In this document: positions 13,020 through 26,664 of the stretch, in pieces
How the letters are laid out: every line of letters starts with the position of its first letter
Position numbering within the stretch: position 1 is the stretch's first letter
From: Opisthorchis felineus
Lineage: Eukaryota; Platyhelminthes; Trematoda; Opisthorchiida; Opisthorchiidae
NCBI GenBank assembly: GCA_004794785.1
Contig: SJOL01006495.1
Location: 557,680 to 621,679 of the forward strand
Length of the DNA stretch: 64,000 nt
Reading direction: 5' to 3'
Translations under genes and position numbers: made by a program
Notes under the pieces: model-generated
What the model saw: only the letters and a program-made list of their open reading frames with translations
What the model was told of the DNA's origin: nothing
The model's database searches: none

Positions 13020-14415
13020 TCAACCTCACCCACCTCAAGCAGTCACTTCTACTAAACCATCTAAGAGAACAACTAATCACTCGCACAGGTCAACGTAGGT
13101 CCAGACTACTCAGCTACCTGCCTTTGACCCATGGTAAAAGTTGTATTTGAACTTTCCTTAACCCATTTCAGTTATACCTATAAGCACCAGAGGTATGTGC
13201 CAGGTCGGTTAGAAGATTGCACTTTTTTACAACGGACTGATCGGCGATGGGCCCATTTTTCGACCCTACTGTGCTATGATCCGACAATCAGGACCCTACC
13301 CAAAGGCCGGCTTCCAACTCACTTGGTGTGAGGAGGACCTCTGAACTGCTTTGTCAAGTTTCCATTGCTTTTAGCAGTGTGGGTTAAATTCACTCATCTT
13401 GAACACCTAAGATCCAGACGTGAACAAGGTGGTCCCATCATATGAGTTTCTGGATTAGATGTTGGATCGGAGGTACTCCGTCACCTCCCCCGGCGAAAAT
13501 CCGAGATCGAGGACCTTTTGAAATCAGCTAACTTACCGCAACTTGACGAAACTAATCGGTGGTGAAATAGGCCGGGAAATATTTTATGGACAATCGTTTG
13601 TCTTGTATGTGTCCGTAAGAATTTTTACTGTTGAGGATTTAGAAAGTTTCGCCACCTAAATACTTTTTGTGAATGCACACACTCTCACGAAGGTATAAGC
13701 GGAAAGCTAAACCGACTGGGGAATAAGATTATTTCGATGTGTTTGTTATGAGTTGTACCCAAAGGACAACCGTTAGTAATTCTGAACCCCTTGCGAATGG
13801 CTGGCATTTTTTTGGAGCACTCCAAAAGGTCATGCATCAAAACTCTTCATGCCTGGCATATTTTCTAAGTGTCAGGTTCTCAAATAATCAGACTTACTTG
13901 GGGGCAGCAGCAGAATCTCGCGCACCCTTAATTCTGTATTTACTATCTATTTGACCGTGGATAGGTTATCTTAAATTGTGATTCTTGGTCATTTGTCTCG
14001 AGTGGCCTAGACAAGGAGTTGTTATTTTATCAGACTGCCCTTTCTTCCATTAGCGTTTGTTGTTTCAAGAACGCCTTATCTGAAGAACCACTTCCAAGTA
14101 TTGCAGGGAAAATTTACTAGTACATTAGTTGAAGTGTCCAGGACAATACAACGCGCATATATACTGGATTCTTCGTTTCCACGCGTACAGCCGCGTTCCT
14201 CAAATTGATCAAACGCCATGCTGGCCTTCACAGTTCTTACGTTCATTTCACCGTCGGGGTTAGAGCTGAGGACAACGGGCTGACAAGAAACAAGGAGCTA
14301 TCTCACAACCGTTCACTTGCATGTTAAACAAGCTAAGCAAGCTGACAAAAGACAAATGTTTTAGAAACCCTTACTTTCTAGCCAAACGTGCACACCACTG
14401 AAACGAAGCCTTAGA
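13020..14415. other. Intergenic sequence, nothing recognised
   Basis: Only short chance ORFs are present. I recognise no repeat or gene. Confidence 0.4.
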
Positions 14416-14449
14416 AGCTCTAGAATAGTTTTTGGTCTGTTCGCCGAGC

Positions 14450-14506
14450 TTGGCAGTTCGACTGCAAACGTTTCATCACCAAACGAGGTGGCATCGTCAG
14501 TGCGGG
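14450..14506 (-). ncRNA. Hammerhead ribozyme, PLE type (left arm)
   Basis: On the minus strand, GCA-CTGACGA is followed by a stem II (GCCACC / GGTGAT, one mismatch, loop TCGTTT) and then GAAACGTTTGC. The core CUGANGA...GAAA is complete. GCA pairs with TGC as the start of stem I, and stem III is only AC/GU. A stem this short is known from PLE-associated hammerheads and is thought to work as a dimer. Confidence 0.7.
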
Positions 14507-14524
14507 GTAGATGACGATGTCACT

Positions 14525-14580
14525 GATGCCACTGACGATCACCTCGGTTGGTGATGAAACGTTTGCAATCGAACTGCCAA
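14525..14580 (+). ncRNA. Hammerhead ribozyme, PLE type (right arm)
   Basis: CTGACGA at 14532-14538, a stem II of TCACC / GGTGA with loop TCGGTT, then GAAAC and GTTTGCAATC. The core is complete. Stem I is weaker than in the left arm because the base opposite the third pair is changed. Confidence 0.65.
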
Positions 14581-14656
14581 GCTCGGCGAACAGACCAACA
14601 ACCAAGCAGCACACCCGGGCTACCTATATTCCACAGCATTGCCAATTAGCTCTAGA

Positions 14657-17600
14657 GTGCATAATGCATAATAGCTCACGAACATCAGCACACGGACAAT
14701 AATTCCACGGAAGGGTGTTACGTACGAGAAATGCTTGAAACTTAATAGGTGACCATTCTTCTGGAATCGTTTTGGTCTTATGCGTTAGTTCTCCTAGCTC
14801 CCAATTTAAGAAGACTGTGGAAAGAACGGAGATTTTCTGCATTCCCTTAGTGATTTCCAACTGGTTGAGGTGCTTGCAGAAGTTTGTCTTTAAGACTGCA
14901 TCCTAGAATAAAAAGCCTTTTTGTAGTCAACACCATTCTCCGAAGAGCCAAGCTTGCTTAGCAAGGCCATCCCAGCGCTTATCTGTCGACTGAATCGAGG
15001 GTTTGGTAGAATTCCAAACAGCCTACGGGGCGTATAGTTCTGCTTATAAACCTTTGTCTTATTCACCTTGCGGTAAAAATCAGGTAGAAAATCGGTAAAA
15101 ATCGGTTACCTCCTTCTTTGTAATACTAAAGAATGATGGGCCGAAAATGGTGCTAGTCAAAATCTTGTCTCCTCTGCACAGAAGAATGGTACCACAAAAT
15201 TTGTTCGCTGCTTGACGAATTTCTTCCCCTTTACACCAAGAAGTAGTCACGGCAATACAGCCAAATAGACATGTCAGTACATAGGACGCACTCTCAGAAG
15301 AAGCTTAATTTGAAGAATCTAGTGGGAGCTCACAAAAGCACTTCTCAGAGTACAGTGTTTTGTCCATTCCAGAGGAAGAAACTACAACTCAACATATTAA
15401 GTGTACCAGTAATGTTGTATGATGAGTATTAAACATTCAACAATCGAATTCAGGAAGGAAAACGTTCTAGAGTTGTTATTGACTGTGGACAAGTTGAAAT
15501 AATTTGACATAATTTGAAATGTCAGTTTAGTATTGATTTCGCGTTCCGCTTTTAGTCTCTTGGTTTCCATCTGCTGATTTCAGTTTAGAGCGGTTTCAAT
15601 CTGACTACAGGACGAATAAACATTTCACTCAAACTGTGTGTGCACGATAGCCATCCACATGTCTCAGACAAGTCGGGGGCCTAACTTCAAAGCATTTTAC
15701 CCAAACCTGGTTGTAGACTACCTTAGACTAGGCAATTACGCATTGGTTGTTTTCAGGAAACAACATCTGACTGAAGATTTGGAAGTCATATTTACACACC
15801 ATTTCACTTATATATAATATTGTCGCAGATTTACTACAAACATCCGATGGGGGACGGAGATTTTTCTTAGTTTGCATACATCTTTATTAGAAGTAATCGT
15901 TTTTTGGCGATAAAGGAGGAAGAGAGAAAATACGCAATGTCTACACCTCTTATATATTATGGTAGATTAAGGTCACAGAAGCTTGCCAGAAGCTTGCTTC
16001 CATATGGAATAGTTGACAAGAAAAAATGCACGTGTTGATTCGTTAAACGGTTTTGTCGGAGGTGAAGTTTTCTACTCTCATAAAAAAGTGCAGCTGTGAA
16101 GAGCACTTAGGAAGACCTTCCTTTGGGTAGAATCATACATCCGCCCTGCCATATTTTCGTTTTCTCGTTCCATATCTTACGTTTAATCATACATCTTACC
16201 ATTCAATCATTTGGCGACACAAAAACCGAGGTCTCGCCCGTCCATCTACTTCTCTATTCCTTCACCACTCCCTTCGTTTCTGCATTCTTTACTTGTTCAT
16301 CTCTTGCTCAACTCAACCACTAGTTTGTCCGCTTTATTCACTGATTTCAGTGATTTGTCACTATTTATTTGATTCATCCAATAAGTCACCTTTTTGCTTG
16401 CTTATACAGCCATCAATTAATTACTTGGTATGGTTACCTCATGGAATTTCTAGTAAGCCAGACAACCATCTCAGTTGAACCAGGTGGTGTACAGGAAACC
16501 AAATCTTGAGATGATAGGTGTTAACCGCAGTTTTCTGTTGTCAGTATGACTCCAAATCAAACACAAAGTATGCAATATTGCCTATTAGATTAGTCTCTAA
16601 TCTTTGGAGGCCTCAAGTTCGGCCGAAATCACATAAAAACAAATGTAAGGACAACTGACAAACATTAAACACAGACAGTAGCAGTACTCCGGTATTACAG
16701 TAGACCAAAGACGTGCATTAGCCCCATCTGACGATAGTTTACTGTCACCTGAGGTCAGCGACTAATCTAGGCTGCTACTGAATCAACTGCACGAAACTAG
16801 CTCGGGCGTGACACCAAGGACTTCTGGTTCGGGGTGTCTTCTAAAGTTGTGTAGCTGACAGGACACTTATGTAGATACTGAAGTACCTTAATCTGCTGAT
16901 CTTTGCTACTAGTAAGCGGAGGTATTTGGACTGAATATGCAAGTTTTGATTGCCTATCAGACCCTCAAGAGCTAGTTTACGTTATGTTGCGGGAAGTTTT
17001 CAATTTGGCTAGCTAATGGCACTTACCTCAACCCCACTGAGAATCCGCCGGTATCAAACCAGACCAAGTGTATAGAACTTCACACTTTTTGACGTCAAAA
17101 ATGGAAAGTTATCTGGAGCACATTGGAGAAAGTGCTGTCCAAGCAAAATCACAGAAGAGAAAAAATTATCTAGAGATTGTTCGGGGCAAATAACCGACTT
17201 AAAAAATGAAAAATTTTGCTTTTGGAACAGAGTCATTAGTGGTCCTATTTTTTCACACTGTTTTCGGTACTCCAAAATATTATTTTTTATACTGGGATTG
17301 GTCTCCACCGCAACATACCACATACAATTGAAAGTCGTTTGGTCCTATTTGTTTAGACTGGAATTATGTTTAACAACAAAGATGGTGCTATAACTTAGTC
17401 CGTTGGTAAACAGTCAGTCACTTTTATCGTAGGACTGTCATTTGTTTGCTTCTGAGTGCTTATTTATTAAATTGTTGTCTATTTTTCCTTTGTTGATCAG
17501 AAGATAGTCCACCTAGTCAAGTAGTCAGTTGATCGTTTTTCTCTAGCAATAATGCTCTAATATGCTACCTCTTCCTTGCCCTACTATGAAGTTTCTAACA

Positions 17601-20600
17601 GACCACACTCTACAACGGTATCCGTTATAGTAGTGTAAACTGAGAAGTAGGATTGTAACAAATACCTCTTTATATCTATGGAGACCGAAGAGTAAGTTTA
17701 CCAGTTTGGCTTATTCGTAGGCAATCTAAGCTATCAAGAACATTTACCGTAAGGAATACGGCTGGCTTCCTTGGCAACGTATTAACACGGCAACCTCCCT
17801 ACAAATGAGGTAGTCTGGCTGAAGAGTCTTTTCTGTTATGAATTATGCTGGCCACTTAATTTGAAACACCGAAGTCATATGCTGAATAAGCGATTAGAAC
17901 TACACATTAAAAAGCCAATATCTGTGCGTGTTGCAGTGAACCATCACTCAACACCCCCTAATCTCCCCACCTGTATCAGAACAACAAGCTACCCTTTTCG
18001 TCCGAATGCTTTGAGGAAAGGAACCACCAACAAATCGGGCCGGGCAGTTATATGTCCGGCCTAAAGAGTAAGTAGGTTTTCTCCTTTTTACAATAAGCCT
18101 TAAACGGTTTTTCATTTGTGGTCTGTCATTGTCAGTGTTGTACGTGAGTGAGTATATAAATGCTGATAAATTCTGTTTATGGCTTACTTATCAGAAGAGT
18201 CAGCTTAGGTGGCAGAACAAAAGTTTTCCCTTTTTTTGAGTGAGTTCCTTTAGGGGAGCATAAGTGTTCCAAAAGGTTTCAAAAAAGAAGCAAAAATGCC
18301 TCTTACGTTTGATCTTTACAGAAATGGTCAACACCCAACCATGGTTTCTGTGTACATTATTGTTTATTATTTTCATGAAATGCGAAAACTTGCCACGTTC
18401 GTTTTTTGTAGTTCGCTTGGCTTGTTGACTTTGTGTAGGCTGCATTCACTCACCCATCAATTATATATTATTTATTAGCGATCATTGTGACATATACTCC
18501 GTGTGGGAGAAGCAATGGACACCACGCCCCAAAAAATGGCATTCATTCTGCCCAAAATTAAAAAGGTGTTTCTCGAAATTTCCGGCAAATGTTGAAACCG
18601 CAAAGTCAACATGGCCGTTGTTTCAAAACAGTAGTTATCGACAACTGTAAATTAACATTTCTGACGAGAATAACGGGGATAACAAAAAAGCAATCCGAAA
18701 TTCTGATGATTCTTGGCAGAATATTCTGAAAATAATATGTGCTCAGTTTGAATAAAATTTTCGAGCTTATTGCAATCATTGTCATAATCAATTTCCTCAT
18801 AGTCCACAAATGTGAGTAACACCTTTGGTCGACCTTTTTGAATGTGTTCACATCAATAGCCTGCTTTCAGTAATATGGAAAAAGGAGAATGTTTCAAGAT
18901 TAATCGAGTTTTTTTACCTACATTTATAAGTTTCCTTTTCATTCTGAGCACCTGATATTTCGGCTTGGTACAGGTAAAGAAACTCTCCAATTTGTTCAGT
19001 CTGTTCAAATGATTATGTTTTTGCTTAGGTGTATGAGTAGTGTCATGATACGGTCGCTGGTTCGGACGAACTGTAAAGTCCATCCAATTTTCAATGGTCT
19101 TAGCAGATTGGGGCAGGACTAATCACGTCGTTACCTGGTCTCTGTCTTGATCAAGTGAAATCCCGCGCTTAGTGTATAACCTGGTAAGAATTCGAAAGGC
19201 TCAACAGTTTTCACAGTTTTGCTAGTCTCTCTTATCTCTGAAGCTGAGTCACTTGTACAGTATACCTCTTTTATTTATTTTCCATGGGCTTCGTATCTGA
19301 GCTGAGCACAGGCTGCTTAGAAACCTTGATAGCATGAAAGAGTTCATGTTGTAGTGTTATACAATACATGATGGAGTGAATAAACCTGTTGGAACTTATG
19401 TAGACCCAGTCATCTTATGAAAACAGTGACCAGCAATGATAGCCTACAATTAACTAGATTTTGAGCTGCAACCGGGGAGTGAACACAATTAGGCCTGAAT
19501 AAAAAACAAGTGAAGCTATCAGTGAATTGTGTCTGTGTAGGAGGTACTCTTACAAAATTTGCAGCCCGTAGCAGTGAAAGCAGCACATAGCAGGGTCACT
19601 TGAATTTGTCCCATCAATAAACACCTTAATCAGATAGTACATTCGGGTAAAGTCCAGGTAACAGGGTTTTCCGTCCGCGTGACCGTGCACTAGTTCTTTC
19701 AGTGCAAATGTTATCTCCAACTTACGATGAACTTTTGCAACATTGATCGAATTCCTGTGTTTTCCCTTGTTCCAGTGACGTAAACGGAAGCTTTAAGCAA
19801 AACGGATATCCAGGAGTCGGTCATTTTCGCATCACATCTCCTTTGATGGTGAACAACCAACTAGTCGCTCTAATTCTCAAGCCATACTGAAGGAAATACA
19901 TGACAGACAACAGGGCTCTTTGATAAGGGAATGAGACAAACCCAAGCTGTCGGTGGCTCCAATAACACTTTGTCACAAAAGGATGTAATCCAAACCGTTA
20001 GAAGATAAACAACACAAACATTCAACCAATAGCGCTGTTAAATAAAGGAGTATACATCCAGCTGGTGAAAGTGCGCTATGGTGAACTACTGTGTTCGGTA
20101 TGCTATCCTTGTTGATGTTGAAGTGCATTGTTTCACAACTACCGGTTACTCCGTGCCACTTGTTCACTCATCTCTTAGGAATATCCTGTTTTGTCGATGA
20201 AGGGGAATCTCCAGAGGGTTCATAGATTTGTCACCTGTTCATGTGTGTATTCGCCAAAACTGTCTCACTGAATGACGTCACTGCTACTGAAGGTGCCTGA
20301 AAGCCTGATTTCGACATTACAAACCCCTTAGCAAGAACCTTCTGTAGAATGTGTCAGTTTGCATATAAGGTATGAAGAATCCCTATGAATGTCGCAGCCT
20401 ATCTATACCACACGATTTTTAAAGGCTATTCAGTGTGAATTCTGGTCTAGTTTAGAGGCTTCGGCAGTGCTCAAAGACTGTTTTAAACTACTGCTACTGT
20501 CATCAGCTGATTCCTCTGTTCCTCCTGCGCAGTTAGTTTACCAATCAAAAGCTGTTAAAGGATTGGCTAAAAGATGTCAAAGCTTCTGTGGTAGCATATG

Positions 20601-20690
20601 ATGTGCCGGAAAGTTCTGTTTGTTCCTTTTTAACCTTCTCAAACATTTATTGGGACCTGATAACTTGCCCTCTACCTGACACTGGCAGGT
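14657..20690. other. Long non-coding stretch
   Basis: No ORF exceeds about 90 codons, and none is recognisable. The stretch is AT-rich with pyrimidine-rich patches (for example near 16.15-16.35 kb). I see no gene or intact repeat. Confidence 0.4.
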
Positions 20691-20694
20691 CTAA

Positions 20695-21080
20695 ACAGGA
20701 ACGAGCGGAATCACGTTCCACCTAGACCGATCCGAAAACACCGAATTTTCGTCTACACTAACGCGTGTTAAACATCTCCAAGATATGTCATACATTCTCA
20801 CCCAAACTACTGCCAGCGATTGTTCATTATCCCCAGATAAACGCATGGAGTATCTTAATGTTGCGCTTGTCTCTAAATTGACGTGTCATGAACGCGTTGA
20901 CAGGATCTTTTCTGAAGCTAGTAAGCTGTGTTCTTTTATATGATGCCTTTCAGCACTGAATATTGATATTTCGAGATTTCGAAAATTCTCACCTGTTCCA
21001 GACTTTACTGGTCGTTTTATGTTGTCCTGCAATCGCTTTAAGCAGAAAACTAGAAGACGGCGCATTTATTTCTTGTCCGT
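20695..21080 (+). pseudogene. Probable CR1-like LINE reverse transcriptase remnant
   Basis: An open frame ending at a TGA at 20941-20943 reads ...MEYLNVALVSKL then HERVDRIFSEASKLCSFI. This matches the pattern EYLGVxxxxxLxWxxHIDxIxxKASKxLxFL found after the RT active site in CR1/jockey-type LINEs. Reading through the stop, the same frame continues CLSALNIDISRF, in keeping with the next segment. No catalytic YADD and no endonuclease are visible. This is a pattern match, so the family assignment is tentative. Confidence 0.4.
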
Positions 21081-23007
21081 CCCCGGTGCCGTTCTCATCA
21101 CCTTCCCGTCTGCTACCTTAAACTGGTTGCATTTATTATTTTCTATCTGGGCGTTTCTTTAGATGAGGTGACGACGGAAAAGACACCCGGAGTAGGCTCA
21201 TCTTCTCCCGTATGGCGTGCTTGACTCTGAAGCTGTTCAATTGGCGTAGTATGCCAGTGTTTTTGATAAACATCACATTTTTCCATTTCACCCGTAACAG
21301 AGCAGAGCACTTTTGAGTCCATCGTTTTAGTAGCACGAATAAAGTGTAGAATACTGACACATCGTCCATCAGAATTCAGGCAGTCATGTGAAGTTACCTT
21401 GTTAACTCAAGCCCGTTACTGAAAATAAACCGGGCTCCATAGCACCATTTTGTCCATATGAGCCCAATGCGAAACCCTATTCTCCTTACAATTAAGGATA
21501 AAGCCCATGAGGACGTAGGTCAAACATCATCACCCCCTCCATCAGGGTTTTTTTCATTGCACACAAAATGTACTACTGTGTGCTGTCATCGCGAAGAACA
21601 TTTGCTTTGCGGCAGTCACCCATGAGGTTACAGGTCATCCACAAGGATTCAGGCTGGCACCCATAAAACCTTTTAATTTAGATGCAACATTTACCTACTT
21701 GTAAGTAGTTTAAAACCGACAGCTCTGCAGCCGAGGGTTAGGGAAGAGAGTACTGTTGGCGGTTTGGACTCCAGCTGCATCAGGTCGGCCTAAAAATCAG
21801 GTTTAGTAGAACGATAGTCGCTGGATAGCTCGAGTGACACCAGTATTCCATTTGTTAAAGCTCAGGATGGGTCAAAACAAGGCACCATTTCGATCAGAAC
21901 GACGACAGTATCTGATAATTCAGCGGGACCAAAAAACAGACCGAAGACGGACGATGACGTATGTCAGCGTTTCGTGTTGGCTCATCAATACCACATGACA
22001 ACAGGTAAATCGATGAGATCGCTTCCCTCAGCATGCTGAGAGATACGGGACAACAAAAACCGGACAAAATGTCAAGACCACATAGTGAACTTTTATTCAC
22101 TAAGTCTACGGCAGTCTAACTGTCGCGAACATATTTTTGGAACACACAGTCTAGGTATAAGTCTTTGAATGACAATCAATTCCGAGAATTTTAAGAATGT
22201 GTAAGGAAGTAGGATGGTGAAATCGGGTGCGAGATGGACAGAGTGACGTGTTACCAACAGACGGCGGTCAATTGATGAGGATAGGGCCTTCCGCTAGTAG
22301 CCAGTGGTCGGCTAGTGTTTGAAATGTAGTTTTACGTTCAGATTGGAGTACTGCCCTCTTGTTTGGATATGAAACAGCCCTCAGTTCTACTGATGTAAAG
22401 TACTCCGCAGTTACATGTGGGTTCCAACGGGCTCCCTTTTTCTGACGAGGAGTAATCGTAATCTGCGTTTCTTCCGCACATTAGGAAAAAGCTGTTTGTG
22501 ACTGTTAGACTAGCGTGGACTTAGGGAGCGGAGGTTCATCGTACTAACTTAGCATTTTGTCTGTTTTTTCTGTGTCCATCTATCAGACTTTATCTAATGA
22601 AGCGCTCTTAGAAGTACGTTTCACCTGTTGTGTTTTATTCGGTATCGGCGAGCCAATACGAAATGCTTGCCTACGCGAATATCCATCTTCTACCCGCGTT
22701 GTTTAAATTACCGGATGGATACAGCTGCTGGACTGCTCGTGACAGTCTCGGTTGGAAGTTGTCCATTGCCTCACAGTGTATGCTAAAACTTTTCTACTTT
22801 GTGATTTGTTTAGACGAAATTTCCGTAGATTCGGTAAATATGCTGGAATATTAGTAGCTCGGGTGGGCTCACTAGCAGTTAGGCAGGTGGCTGTCAATAC
22901 TTTCGCCAATTCTGGTGAAGAGTTCGCAGACAGCATGCAAGTTGCATAAGAGCAACCATAAAGAGGGGGAACTACCCACCCAACTGAGCATTTATGATGT
23001 TCCCCGA
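21081..23007. other. Intergenic sequence, nothing recognised
   Basis: Short ORFs only. No repeat, RNA gene or domain that I can support. Confidence 0.4.
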
Positions 23008-23085
23008 GTGATGACTAAAAGTCTGCAAGTCATTTGCCAAGCTCGACGGACCGATCAACAGCCACCTGAGCAACTATCAACAATT
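23008..23085 (+). repeat. Decayed PLE terminus
   Basis: It keeps the order gtgatga, gtctgcaagtc, gccaagctcg, gatcaacagccacctgagc, as in the PLE ends at 32831-32885 and 34960. The 5' half of the hammerhead (CTGATGA) is lost. Confidence 0.55.
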
Positions 23086-26040
23086 CGGTAAAACTGTGAG
23101 TGCTGAATTTAGAATCCCGTTGGAAACCCAAATATCATAAGTTAATCACCATACTTACCTCCTTTCAAGTGGTTGAACCTATCACTGGCCTGAATAAATT
23201 GTAATCTACTTTGAATGGTGTAGTGTTCCAGTGGACAACTTATCCGCTTCACTGCATAACGGTTCATCGCATACGCTATAGAGGAATCTCAGATTCAAAG
23301 GCAAGACATTAATGTTTGTGACTTCAACTTAGCTGCTTTCGTCCGTGAAATTGTGCCAGGAATCGCACTGCATCTCGCATGCCGGGTGAGGGGAAGAACT
23401 ATCCGTGCCATCCGTGCTAAGGTTCCCTCACCTAATCTCATGTATTTCGGTCATCTTTTTATTATTGAACTCGCTTTTTCAGAAGGCCATTATACCATTT
23501 TCTCTAGTTTAAATATAACGCATCTCGGATAACTGACCCAGTTGCGAAGGAAAGTTCATTAACACTAGTGAAATGACATCAGTCACTAGAATGCACACGG
23601 AGTTTTGGACTGATAACCGTGCTTACCATCACTGAATTTCTGAGACAACTTCATGACTTTGGACAAAATGTATGTTCGAATTATGCTGACTGGGACGCCC
23701 TGTGCCACCGAATTTCACTTTGCCAAGCCAGCTTATTTGAGGACGGGGCCACAAATGAGTAAGACGTCATGCTATCCACCCTGTCAGATATATTTGTTGA
23801 CCCTCCAACGACACTACAGGCAGGATCCAGCCATGTGATATTCTGTCCACTCTTACATTTACTATGCCAATTAAATGTATCATTTCTAGTTGCATTTTAT
23901 AGGACTTCAGCTCTCAGACTGTCATCCCTTATCAATCTAACGTGTTCACTTTAATCACACCAGAGATGAGGAGAAGCGAGCATTTCTCAGCTCAATTCGT
24001 GCTGCTGTTCGGGGAATAAGGAATACAACCGCTGAGTTCCACAGTGCTTTTGGTTAAATTTTCCTCATCATTGTGTCATTCTGGTGCCTTACTATAATGC
24101 TAAGAGAAACTATGCAGTGCGGCAAGAAGGCATGAAACAACCGAGACACATGATGGACCCGTTCTGGTACGCCTCATTGATCCTTTTTTAAAACAGGGTC
24201 CCTGTTGGTCTTGATAAACATTTTATTCGGGATGCTCGACTAGGTGTGGTTTTAAAACGAGGTACGAACATGCAATGCCACTTCGTGATCGTACTACTTG
24301 CATTTTTTGGCGGATAGTGCAAGAATCCGATTTGCACTTTTCCTGAATTGTGAAGTTCGAAGGCCTATGTCTGTCTGAGCTTGAAGGCTGACCATTCCAA
24401 TGGTTCTCACTTTCCCTGAAAACCAGATTTCATTAAAAATCACTGGCTACTTGACGTTCAAAGCTCTGATATTAAAACTTTGTACGATAACCTGATACCT
24501 AACATGTAACGCAGGCTTCAAAATCATTTCCCCGGTTGCAGTTTGATTTAGATGCACGTAAACTGATGCTACGTTGCAAGGCGGATTAAAGACGGTCAGC
24601 TTTTTTATACTCGATCAGTTTATGTCTAACTGGTTGGTATCGTCTTAGTTCCATAGCCTGCAAAATTTAATAGGTCATTCTCGGCCTTCTGTGATGAGCG
24701 TCACGACGCTGCCAGCTCCAACAGTGGCTAGGATGCTGTATGGCAGTTCTTACCTTACTGAAGATGCTCGGCAGCTCTAACATTTCCAAAATTGTAGACT
24801 CCAGTGTCCACTCTCTGAGCCAATGATTTGGGAAGGGCATTTGATTGCGTCCACGACACCCGAGTGGGAAATACATCCAACATATACAGCATATCACGAT
24901 CGAACAGCTGAGGGGAATTCGATTAACATTTTGCGTTGTCAGCCCAACCATGACAGTGTGGATGTTCGGCAAAGGCTGCTGCTAACACTTAAGTGTGGAG
25001 CATCCATCCATCGAAGCCCCTGTGGCAGGACTTCAACTAATCAATGATTCTGGAACGACCGGGAAATAATGTCGGTGGAATTTTTATGATTACAATCTAT
25101 GTGATCGACAGAGTCAAAAATGTCTCAAAGTCCACTGTCGATGCATAATTCTGGCGAGCCTGGTGAACTGATTGAATATATTTGGTTTGAAGACAGTTCC
25201 CTCCTAAACCAAAAGACATTTAAAAAGAGAAATATCTAGTTTGTGATTCCAGAAATCTAAGTTGTGCAGTGACCAATTTCGTCATCAAAGTTCTCCACCA
25301 ATCTAAGCGCAAACTGTGCCTTACTGATGGCACTTTAATTACTGCAATAGACATATGAATGGCCGGTCAACAGTGGTCAGACCACTGAAGGGCATAATAA
25401 GCAGCCATAAGTCTCATGCGTGGAGCTGAGTGTGGTGATGCGCGCGAGTCCTTGGTGCGGATGTAGAACAGATGGAATACGATCAGTGGGTAAATGTGCA
25501 GAAGACGGTTGCAAGCCATCAAGGCCTAAGCATGATGGCACAGGTGTGAGCACCCCAGTTTCAGTTATCAGTTTATCATCCGCGAATTCCGTAGATGCCT
25601 GTGAGTTTCAATGTATACCTCTCCTCTCCCAGTGCAGCATCATGCAGTTGTTACCAGGAGCTGAAAATTAACACCTTCAAGGTAAGACAATCTGGTAGTA
25701 TTCTGTTAACCTTTCATCTTCAGGGTGAAAATTTCGGTGGGTATTCCTTACACAATAGAAAAAGGTTACCTGGGTTCCAGAAGTCTATGAATACCGGGTG
25801 AACCGGTGAGTGGTGACCCACAAGGCCCATCCTGATAAGGCGCGTGCGTCAGCATGCTGCGCAAGTCCGGATGATCGAGGCTACTTTGAACGAGATTTGC
25901 CCCCTTCCGAATTACTCGCATGTTTTCTAGCGTTACCAGTCTCAGAGATTCTCACGCCTGTTTGAATGGCTGTTCTCCATGCCATTTTGTCTCATAAAAG
26001 GTCCTCTCATGGCCTAACTGGAGTGCAAATTAAGTTTTTT
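23086..26040. other. Intergenic sequence, nothing firmly recognised
   Basis: ORFs of up to about 100 codons lie on both strands near 24.7-25.0 kb and 25.4-25.8 kb, in slightly GC-richer sequence. They have no motif that I recognise and could be old repeats. Confidence 0.35.
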
Positions 26041-26060
26041 CAAAGGAACCTGGAGGAATT

Positions 26061-26120
26061 GGACCGTTCACGAATAGACTGGACCCGTTCACGAAGAGAC
26101 TGGTCCGTTCACGAAGAGAT
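26061..26120 (+). repeat. Three-copy tandem repeat, about 20 bp unit
   Basis: Units 26061-26080, 26081-26101 and 26102-26120 each read gga(c)ccgttcacgaagagact with one or two changes. It is a short imperfect minisatellite. Confidence 0.85.
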
Positions 26121-26221
26121 CGAAACTCACCGTGGTGTGATGGTTTATGTACCTTCGCGACCCATTGAACTATACTGGGAGGGGGCTGTCGTGCGACACT
26201 CGCAGAGTCTCTCATACCAGG

Positions 26222-26450
26222 TTGGTCAATGGTTAGAGGTCTGACGAACCCAGTCAGTCTCCTGGCCCTCCAGGTTGGGGGTTGGAACGTGTGTGGCGCC
26301 TTGTTCTGTAAAAATTCAAGCGCACTTGCATTTCCCGCCAAGAACCGCTGCCTTATGGTCAGGCTTTTGAGTCAAAAGCTTTGGTCGAGGAGCCTTATTG
26401 TCTTCCTGTCTAATTCTGGGCGCCCTGGCAGTATCTCAGCCCACGTACAA
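26222..26450 (+). repeat. tRNA-derived SINE (same family as 53.7 kb)
   Basis: The head has an A-box-like ggtcaatggttagaggtc and a B-box-like gggttggaac (26279-26288). The body segment gccctggcagtatctcagccc near 26430 matches, on the opposite strand, the cctggcagtatcccagcc segment near 53790-53805. No Pol III terminator was defined and the head is diverged. Confidence 0.55.
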
Positions 26451-26664
26451 ACATGAATTTCACACCTACAAGTAAACTCATACCACATCGGCCGTCGTGT
26501 AGTGCCATCAGCCGGGTAGCCTTAATTGGTGAACACAGCAGGGAATAAGCAAAAACAGGCTACTGCTGACGTTTCCCTTCTTCGTCTTCAACAAATTTTC
26601 CCCCTTCTCTCCCGTTAATAACTCTCTCCTTATAGGCCCAGCAGATAGGACTGATGACTCCGTT

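Larger units (their letters stand above)
14425..14647. mobile_element. Fold-back mini-element built from two inverted PLE termini
   Basis: Two head-to-head copies of the PLE terminal sequence (about 14435-14503 on minus and 14527-14600 on plus) would fold into a long hairpin. The element is flanked by agctctaga on both sides (14416-14424 and 14648-14656), a plausible 9-bp target-site duplication. It encodes no protein, so it would depend on a PLE for movement. The right end (gggctacctatattccacag) is shared with the copy near 40.0 kb. Confidence 0.75.
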
